Shown here piece by piece: positions 53,169 to 61,003 of a stretch of DNA of 64,000 nucleotides. This stretch comes from Cylicocyclus nassatus. Lineage: Eukaryota > Nematoda > Chromadorea > Rhabditida > Strongylidae. The position numbers and the translations under genes were made by a program. Positions within the stretch are counted from its first letter, which is position 1, and each line of letters opens with the position of its first letter. The stretch is from NCBI GenBank assembly GCA_958299035.1, contig CATQJL010000112.1, forward strand, positions 9,772,880 through 9,836,879, written 5' to 3'. A model generated the notes under the pieces. It had not been told where the DNA came from, did not search any database, and was given only the letters and a program-made list of their open reading frames with translations.

Positions 53169-53558
53169 GTAAAAAAAACAGCACTAAGAATTGGAACAGT
53201 GTAAGCACTGAAGGAAAGCGGGGGGCGGTCAGAAGGTACGATCGGCGCGAATTTTTCGCGAAGCGACGCCGCAACGTAATTCAGCCCTTACAACAGCAGC
53301 GCTCCTGGAGCGCTCTTGCTTATAGGATTAAATCATGTATCTGTCCCTATCCTCACTCCCATGTTTTTGCCGCCGGGAATCTTTATTGGCAGAGAGTCTT
53401 GGAGGCCCCAAGATTTGAACGCGGCGTCTGCGGAAGAGCGGCCGCCGCGCACGGCGTACCTCCTGACGTGCAGCCGTTCAAGCCTTTGTCTTACATAACA
53501 CAAAGAAGTTGAAGGCAGTGTTCAGTTACCTGAGGGGAGGGGAGGGGCTTTCTTCTAA
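53169..53558. other. Intergenic, no gene seen
   Basis: About 390 bp with GC-rich stretches. The words CCAAGATTTGAACGCGG near 53408 resemble a tRNA B-box in reverse, but no cloverleaf can be built. Confidence 0.4.
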
Positions 53559-53776
53559 GGCACGTGCCTTACTTGATCCGCTTGATCCGCTTGATACGCT
53601 TCGTGCAAAAGCGCGCACGCAGGAGTCTGTCATTTGGCGCCGCGTAGGTAAAAAGGAATTTTGTATGGTTAAGGCAAATACGCTGTACGCGACGCAAATG
53701 ACAATTTAGTGACGCGCGTTTTGTACGAAGCGGATCAAGCGAATCAAAATCAAGAGGATCAAGTATGGCGGGTGCC
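53559..53776. mobile_element. GATCCGCTT foldback element C, 218 bp
   Basis: GGCACGTGCCTTACTTGATC to ATCAAGTATGGCGGGTGCC, with the same core as copy A at 42719 (GTCATTTGGCGCCG, AAAAAGGAATTTTGT, AAATACGCTGTACGCGACG). TAA lies to the left and CAA to the right, so the duplication is imperfect. Confidence 0.7.
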
Positions 53777-53783
53777 CAAGGTA

Positions 53784-53947
53784 CAGGGCTCCTAAATTGC
53801 AGAGTCGTTTGCACCAGCGGTCGCGCGACGTCGGCCCGTGCATTTTGCCGGCGCCGGCGCCATCGATCAAGACGGTGCCATTGATGCCTGGGAGCGACGC
53901 GGTCGCGCGACCGCTGGTGCAAACGACTCTGCAATTTAGGAGCCCTG
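53784..53947. mobile_element. 164-bp palindromic MITE with TA duplication
   Basis: TIR CAGGGCTCCTAAATTGCAGA continues through GTTTGCACCAGCGGTCGCGC and is mirrored exactly on the right. TA flanks both ends (53782-53783, 53948-53949). The TA target and CAGGG terminus fit a Tc1/mariner-type MITE. Confidence 0.75.
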
Positions 53948-53959
53948 TATACGGTATTC

Positions 53960-54170
53960 GAGTAATCGTGACGACGGTGAGACCGCGCGCGACACGCACG
54001 CATCTCCGGCAACCCATTCTCTTGGTTCTGCTTACATGTGCTAGTATTTAGACATTGGAAGTGATTGAGATGAGAGTTGAGGTGATGTCTTTTTGCATGA
54101 GTGTTTTCTGCTCATGTGTGCGCAAAGGCCGGACTCAAATCCGTCGTCACAATTTTATAAACTACCTACA
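53960..54170. repeat. Dispersed repeat shared with 7258-7490
   Basis: It carries GACCGCGCGCGACACGCACG, TTTAGACATTGGAAGTGATT and CGTCACAATTTTATAAAC in the same order as the copy near 7258. The MITE at 53784 lies directly beside it. Confidence 0.65.
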
Positions 54171-54797
54171 ACTATCCAAGTCCGATTGAAAAGGATGAAT
54201 TTGAAGCGGAAAAAGTGCTCAAGTTGAGGAGGGGTATGTGCAACCACGCCTACAGTGGCTTCAAGGATTTTTTTGGACTTTCCACGCGTTTTGAACTTCG
54301 AATTAATAATCAAGGCCAAAAGCTTGGAAATGAAGATTTCCTGGTGCCTTTGTATTTAGTTGAAGCATAGCTGGGGAAGAAAACGCTAAAGAAAGTGTCG
54401 ATAGTTAACCAAATACCACTTAAGGAGCTTTTGATTTCATTTCACGATTCCGATTCCGGACCGTTCGAAACGGCGGGAAATGAACATATTTAAATTATTT
54501 TTTAAAGTCATCTTATAGCAGCCAAGTGAAATATAGCGACTGAAGGGGAACATGAAGCAGGTGGATAAGTACAAAATGGAGTTTCTCGCTTACTGCGCCT
54601 TACAACCAACCAGTTACTATGTTTTTTTGAATTTATTTATTTTGAATAGTAATAGGAAATTAACAATCCACAAAAGCTAAAGTCCAGCACCGTGTTAAGA
54701 GTAAAAAAGGGTAAAGCCTGTTATACCGCATATGAATCGGTGCAGATGCTCGGCGGAGTCTATCTCAAGCCCCCTGCTTGCAGCAAAAGTGCTCTTA

Positions 54798-55031
54798 GGG
54801 CTCGGGCAGAGTTCACGCGATTTGATCGTTGCGATTCATCGCTACAAACAGGTGTTACGTTCATCGCATGCCGATCTTCTTGCATTTCGGTTGTGATAGT
54901 TTTCCGACAGAACCAATCGTGCCTAACTATCAGAACCGAATTACAAGAAGATCGGCATGCAATGAACTCGTAACACTTGTCTGTAGCGACTAAATCGCAA
55001 CGATCAAATCGCGTGAACTCTGTCCGAGGCC
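54798..55031. mobile_element. 234-bp MITE with TTA duplication
   Basis: GGGCTCGGGCAGAGTTCACG and onward (CGATTTGATCGTTGCGA) is mirrored at the right end (GTGAACTCTGTCCGAGGCC). TTA flanks both ends (54795-54797, 55032-55034). The TIR resembles the element at 61419. PIF/Harbinger-type. Confidence 0.75.
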
Positions 55032-55034
55032 TTA

Positions 55035-57893
55035 GACTATTCAACTTAAGCAACTGTGTATGCGGGGACTGGATGTAATAATAAAAATTGCCCGGCTAAG
55101 TTCTGGGGAGAGAGCAGAACTCCTAGATAAAAGATTTTGATGCAAAAAGATGTCAAGACAAGCTATTCCCAAATAACAATGGTGAACCAGACCCGAACCA
55201 ACGTGTGGACGAAGTAAAAATCGGAACAACAAGTGACTAGAAGGTCCAATGATCACAAATTTGGTACTTGAAAAAGCTATCACTGGAAGACCTTCCGTGC
55301 GATGAGTAGGAGTGACACAGTTAGTCAGTTTCATAGTATTGGAGTTGGCCCAAGCAATACGCGAAGCAGCAAGTGTAGGAAGGTTGGTAGGCAACGGTAG
55401 CACTATACAAGTGATGACAAGAAGTAATTCTCTGGGAGAAATCAGTCAAATTTAATTCCTCAACTCTTCGTTTGAAAGTGAGACTATCTGGAAATGACAA
55501 ATTTTCTTTAGGTAAAACTGAAGATATTCCGAAGTGCGTGCAAAAAATCTGTTTTCTGGTAAAGAGCTTAGTTGCTTACGTCCACCATTTAGATGTAAAT
55601 AAACAGAAAACCCAGTGGTCCTTCCATGGCTAGGCCAACACCCAGTATTTAGAAGGTCTTTTGTCATTCTCGGACGATGTTGTCTTTTCACCGTTTGAAA
55701 ATAATCTCCAATCTGGGAGTATGAAATCACTCGCTGAAAGCATCTTAGGATCTACATTATAGACATCAGCAAAGTCTGTTGAGTACACGGAATAATCACG
55801 TTAACAATGTTTAAGCAATTTTGGCACAACTGAGGCAGATTGACCTACTGGGATGTGCATTAAAAAATAATTTGTGCGCCAAGCAGAAGTCTCGTGAGCC
55901 ACTCGCAACACATATCATGGAAACGCGCATTAGTAGACAGTTATGTCTTCGTAAGTACTTGGTTGGTATTTTTTGTTGTGTCGTATTTACACACTCTCCC
56001 TATCCCTTACTTTATCTTCATACGTTACATGTATTTTGTTTTGATACTCTGATGAAATCTTTGGAACATGAAGAATTTCACTTACAATTCAGCCATCGAG
56101 TGAACTCTTGTTGATTGGTTGTGTTCGCGTTAAAGGCACCGTTCACTAAGTTGAGGGTCTTGATCTTTTGGCAGCATATGATATTAACCAGCTTAGAACA
56201 GCGCAGAAAAATTTTTGATCTTGTTTTTTGCTTTCGAGTACTACGAAAAGAATTAAGGATCCCTGCAAGCAAGTACTGGGTTTTTAATGCCTACCAGTCC
56301 ACGCTGCTTTTCTTTCAGTTTGCATTATAACAGGATCAAAAGAAGACAATTTTTGCTGACATACAACAACTTATTTTGCCGAGGAGCGAGATGGTTACAG
56401 CATTTACCTTCGAGCATTCTCAGTTCGACCTGCGGCTTTAGTTTCAAATCAAAATTAAGGAAAGTTGATTTGCAACAACTTCTGTTTAGTCAGTAATACT
56501 TTCTTAGATTAACTTTCTTTCCTTCTCAGCCGTATTGGTAGACAAGCCTACTGTGAATGGTATTACTCAAGAAGTTGTTATTGGCAAAGACATTCGTAAT
56601 AATGCGTTGAAGAAGATGAAGGAGATAGGAGGGCGTGCATATCACATAGAACCATCAATTTCCGTTCTTTTTTTCGATATTAATTTCTTTCATATGTCCT
56701 AGTAACCTAATATTGCCGTCACGTTAGTTTAGATCTAATCAATTTGCTTCTCTTTTCAATCAATATAGATTGTTGACTTGCTTCTAAATGAATTACAAAA
56801 TGTGAAACTATTTGATAGTTTTTTCGGAGTCATTGGACTCTCCCCGGAATTATTTGGGCAAGGTTTATCAATATTACTTCACCAACCGAGCCCCGCTTTG
56901 CTTATTTTATTATTGCAAGAGCATATTCTGCTGGCAAATGAGTTGGCATGATCGCCTTCTTCACAGATAACAATTACCTAATGATTCTTCCCGCCTATTT
57001 ATGAATTACCCATTCACTACAACCCTTATTGCAATTCACCTAGAATCATTCTCACCTTGGCTTACTGGTCTGGTAAGTCAAAAAATAGAGCCACCATCAA
57101 ACCTTGGCTGTTTGTTAATCAAAATCATTTTGCTGGCAAAAGGGGGCATGGGTCCATCTCCATGGACCACATTATTCTATTCTGATAATTATAATCATAG
57201 AGCAGTCAAATACAAGCCATCATCACACTTTTATCCAGATTGGACCCAGACTACGTGATGCCATGTTGTTACGGTTAAAGTATGTCGATCTTTCTTGATG
57301 TTTTGACGTTCTTCTTCCTACCATTTCTGTTCAACGTCTTTTTTCTATTCTACTGGATTTTTTTTGTTTTATAGTCTACACTTGATGCATTATGATTGAA
57401 ATGGCGCACTTAAGTGCAATAAATATCAAATATCAAATATCAAACCCCCTATCAAGCCAATGTCCAAGTCACTGCAGAAAACGTCATTTTGGAAGCAAGA
57501 AAATCGCTCCGGATTAGCGAACATGCATGAGGACCCCCACCCAACACCCTCCCCATCCATGCCGGCTCAACTGTGCCCGCCTAGCCATTCACCGTTCCGG
57601 AAAGCCGGCCTGCGAGTTTTCGGAACGAGGGTTGTTGGATTTTTCGCGGATTCTCAACTTCATATTCGGAATCAGGGACATGATTAGGCCCCTAAACGAC
57701 TAAAACATGAAAGTCGAGAATCTGGGTGGACGGTGCCTTCAATTGGTTTGTTTATTTGTCGACATGTTGCTGAGAGGGTTTAGCTATAGAGGTTTGAGGT
57801 GTTTATGTGCTTTGAAAGCGGTATCTATCGTGCATATCTGCCATGTTCCCTACCTCTGCTACCTATTGTGAATTGGACGTTTCATTCACAAAG
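55035..57893. other. Intergenic; one unexplained exon-like segment
   Basis: About 2.9 kb. The 56537-56655 segment follows a good acceptor (TTCCTTCTCAG) and reads VLVDKPTVNGITQEVVIGKD then IRNNALKKMKEIGGRAYH in one frame. That is protein-like, but no partner exons or family could be recognised. AAATATC tandem units lie at 57420-57445. Frames at 55041-55403 and 55452-55730 (minus) have no domain. Confidence 0.35.
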
Positions 57894-58020
57894 ACCAGGG
57901 GCGGTATGCATCAATCTCCCGTTTCGCCTGGCCGGGTTGGCCGCCCGACCCGTAATGTATGAACTATTGAAAATGATTGCCCGCTTTCAAAACGGGAGAT
58001 TGATGCATACCGCCCCAGGT
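57894..58020. mobile_element. 127-bp palindromic MITE
   Basis: ACCAGGGGCGGTATGCATCA, continuing to TCTCCCGTTT, is mirrored on the right (AAACGGGAGATTGATGCATA and CCGCCCCAGGT) over 31 bp with one mismatch. No duplication was assigned. Confidence 0.7.
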
Positions 58021-58337
58021 CCCACGTTGCCCTGTAAAGTGAAAGTGGGCAAAGGAAGCACGAAGCCAGGCCGTACAAAACTTGATTAGGAACAGAAGGT
58101 CCACCAAGCAGGAAGTGGGATTCCCAAAAAATCAAATCCTTTTTCAAAACAAGATTTGAGTTTGGAGGATATTTTCTCTTGTTCACCTACCCAGTTTTGT
58201 TTCCCGTCCACCACAGGTATTTTACATGGAAACTGATTGAGAAGCCTAGCAAACATACTGTTTGGGTGGTAGAGCAAATGACTTATTCGCTGTTGAGAAA
58301 GTCATATCCGGGGTCAAGCGTGGGGTAAGGCCCGCCA

Positions 58338-58905
58338 CACCTGCTCAGATAATCGCCGGGGGCAGGCGGTCCGCAGAATTTTGGGGCGTGGCCAAACCTT
58401 CAGCGGGCGGCACTTCCTTTACGGTCGCATATTCTGCCGGGCAGCAGTACAGCATTTTTTGCAAGCGCTCGGCAAATAAATTCTTTCAGCGAGCGCTGGC
58501 CAAACTTTCAGCAAGCGCTCGGACTCTTTTTAGGCATTTTCGGGCGTACGTCGAGCGCAGGTAAGACTCTGTGTGGCAGAAGTGTCACCGTTGGTTTAAT
58601 TACTCAAGTTTGAGGTACTTTCTCCCAGCGGAAAGTACCTGGGGGTTGCGCGGTCTTCCGCAAAGGACCGTGCGGCCCCCGAAATTTTTGCATATTCTCG
58701 CGGAAAGTCCGCGAGAATGCGGCCACTGTGCCGCAGCTCATCCATAAAGAAACCGCAATTGTTCTTCAAGCATTCGTCTTTGATTTCGCCAATTTTCTTC
58801 CAAATTTCTGCAAGCGGGCGGCAAAAAATCAACGAACTATTTTTCCGGTGCGCGCTTGCTCAAAATTCGCATGGCCGCTTGCCCCGGCGATTATCTGAGT
58901 GGGAG
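58338..58905. mobile_element. Inverted-terminal-repeat unit enclosing the SL RNA-like gene
   Basis: About 45-bp termini mirror each other: CTGCTCAGATAATCGCCGGG at the left and GCCCCGGCGATTATCTGAGT at the right, extending to CAGAATTTTG and CAAAATTCGC inside. Unlike the other foldbacks in the window, the interior does not pair arm to arm. The SL RNA-like sequence sits at its middle (58593-58720). It could be a DNA element that captured an SL RNA gene, or a local duplication unit. Confidence 0.6.
58593..58720 (+). ncRNA. Spliced leader RNA gene (SL1 variant) or recent pseudogene
   Basis: 58593-58614 matches the nematode SL1 22-mer at 21 positions; position 12 is T instead of C. It is followed directly by GT, as at an SL donor. 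Next come a perfect 8-bp hairpin (GTACTTTC 58615-58622 with GAAAGTAC 58631-58638) and a 15-bp stem (58641-58655 with 58666-58680, with G-U pairs). An Sm-type site AATTTTTG (58683-58690) follows, and then an 11-bp perfect terminal stem with an AAG loop (58694-58718). This order of leader, donor, stems, Sm site and terminal stem is that of nematode SL RNAs, and the length of about 128 nt is slightly long. SL RNA donates its leader to pre-mRNA 5' ends by trans-splicing. I could not identify a proximal sequence element upstream. Expression is not shown. Confidence 0.8.
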
Positions 58906-59036
58906 TCGTATTGAGGAGTCAAAACTGGAGGGGGTCGTAATTGAATAATACTGATAATAGTAATAACGTAATTTGTAAGCAGTTTGCCAGATAACCCCAT
59001 CATGCGATATAAAGCACATGAATCTTGACTCGTATC
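58906..59036. other. Short spacer between two inverted-repeat units
   Basis: No gene. It contains AT-rich TAATAGTAATAACG words only. Confidence 0.4.
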
Positions 59037-60443
59037 GTATACCTACCGTAGCATGGTGAAGAGCCCCTACCAAGCATTGGAACTAATATAATTCATACTT
59101 ACCATGTCAAATAACCCCTGGACGAAGTTTGGGCGAATTCTGAAATTCCCAGATACTGGGCCACCTGAGTAAAGTGGTCATTTTCGAACTTGATTAACTT
59201 TATTTCAAAAATGAATTAGCTATATCTTTTGACACTCCGTACTAAGTAGCACATCTATTTTGCCCAACCCAAAGATTTCGCCTCAAAAGACCTTCAAACT
59301 GTGGAGTTAGAAGCCAACAAAGATCTTGTCTTTTCCATTTTCCGCTTTTAATGGCTGTGCTTTCATCAACCGTTACTCACAGCAAAGAATACGAAGCAAG
59401 CTTAAATCACTCCTGTGAAATCTACGAGCTCCAAGCTTTTGAACCATATAAATACTACTCGCTATTAATGTTTTTTTGACATAGTTAATTGGGTGTGGCA
59501 CAACCCCCAAAAAGCTGTGGCCGCCACAGCTTTTCTGGGATTGTGCCACACCTCATTAACTTACCTTGGAAAACATTTTCAGCAAGTGATATGCACATGA
59601 TTTGATAGCTCAAACCTTGTAGAATTCGTTCTTTGCTCTGATAAGGAAAGCTACCTAACTTAGCTCGGCCTTTTGGTAAATGGCATATATATTCTGAATC
59701 AGCTTCAAACGCTGATTCCAAATATGCTATTCCTAGCTGCCACGCACCATTCCAAAGCGAGTTATGGGCATTTTCCTACGCAAAATTGGCATACTACTGA
59801 ACATGGGAAGACTGCCTGTAGATAAAAATCTGCAAGAAAAAGGTGCTGAGATATCGAGATAACACAAATCCAACCTTTTCTCACTAAAAAAAGCAAAACG
59901 CAAGTGTATTAGCACTTGAGTGATGATGACGTGATGCCAGTAGGCTGATGAGTATGCCAGTTTTGCGCAGGAAAAAGCTCATAACTCGCTTCGGAATGGT
60001 GCGGGCAGCTAGGAATAGCATATTTGGAATCAGCATTTGAAGCTGATTCAGACTTTATATGTCGCTTGCCAAAAGGCCGAGCTAAGTTAGGTAGCTTTCC
60101 TCGTGAGTAACAGTTGGTGAAAGCACCATTAAAAGCGAAAATGGAGAAAACGCGATTTTTGTTGGCTTCTAATTCCACAGTGTGTAAATTTTTCGGAGCG
60201 GGATTTCCGGAGTGTGAAAAATAGGAGTGCTACCTTTGTATAGAGTGCCAAAAGATGTAGCTAATTCATTTTTGAAGTGAAGTTAATCATACTTGAAAAT
60301 GACCACCTTAGTCAGGCGGCCCAGTATCTGGAAATTTCAGAATTCGCCCAAACTTCGTCCAGGGGTTATTTGACATGCATCATGAATATGTTAGCTCCTA
60401 TGCTTGGTAGTGCCTTCAAGCTATGCCTCTCTTAGGTATGCAT
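59037..60443. mobile_element. Large foldback element, about 1.4 kb
   Basis: The left arm (CTACCAAGCATTGG, ATGTCAAATAACCCCTGGAC, CAGATACTGGGCC) is mirrored on the right (GTCCAGGGGTTATTTGACAT, CATGCTTGGTAG) and continues inward (TTAGCTCGGCCTTTTGG against CCAAAAGGCCGAGC). The arms are offset by about 270 bp, so the left arm carries extra sequence, including the hairpin at 59483-59561. The subterminal block resembles the foldback at 380-1069. It has no transposase. Confidence 0.7.
59483..59561. repeat. Hairpin nested in the foldback left arm
   Basis: GGGTGTGGCACAACCCCC and AAAAAGCTGTGGC pair with GCCACAGCTTTT and GGATTGTGCCACACCTC. TTAAT/ATTAA words lie outside. It is probably a small MITE that inserted into the larger foldback. 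A related GTGCCACACCTC...GAGGTGGCAC pair lies at about 60510-60643. Confidence 0.55.
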
Positions 60444-61003
60444 TAGTTCAGATGGCCATATTATGACAGCAACTGGGAGGGAGGGGGGAGGGGGTATCTA
60501 GCGATCCTGTGCCACACCTCTTGCTTGGCCCCGGCCATATCTCCTGTCCTCGGCACCATTACCTGATGGCTGCATCGGCTTGTTGTTTTTGCGCGGCCCC
60601 ATCACGTGGACAGTTGGTCCTCCAGAGGTGGCACAGGGGTCTGAATATAGTTGTTACGAATTTTCAGTTGTGTCAGCGAGGTGAGGAAAGAGCAGACGAG
60701 CTCGAAGTAGATGTACTTAACACATACACATTTTATTTAGAGTGAGGGATTGAGACACAAAATGTTTGCAATAGAATGTGCAGATCAACAACTTTCATCA
60801 TTTTCAACTTGGAACAAACACTTAGGATCTGGTCCATTTTTTAGTATTTGCTCCACAGCGGCGGTCAAGTACAGCGGCTTCTCTAGGAAAGTAATCGAAT
60901 TGGTAGTGGAAAGTATGTTTTTGAGAAATCAAGTATTGATTGACCGCTTCAGATTCTCGTTTGGCCCCAAATCTTTTATCTTGTGCATTACTGGAATTAG
61001 CTA
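60444..61003. other. Region upstream of trehalase B
   Basis: About 560 bp with no supported exon. It should contain the trehalase B promoter; none was assigned. Confidence 0.4.

Noticed and set aside
58615..58718. Reading the SL RNA stems as just the centre of another foldback
   Set aside because: The enclosing unit pairs only at its 45-bp ends. The stems are local and in SL RNA order with an Sm-type site, and the leader match is independent of any palindrome.
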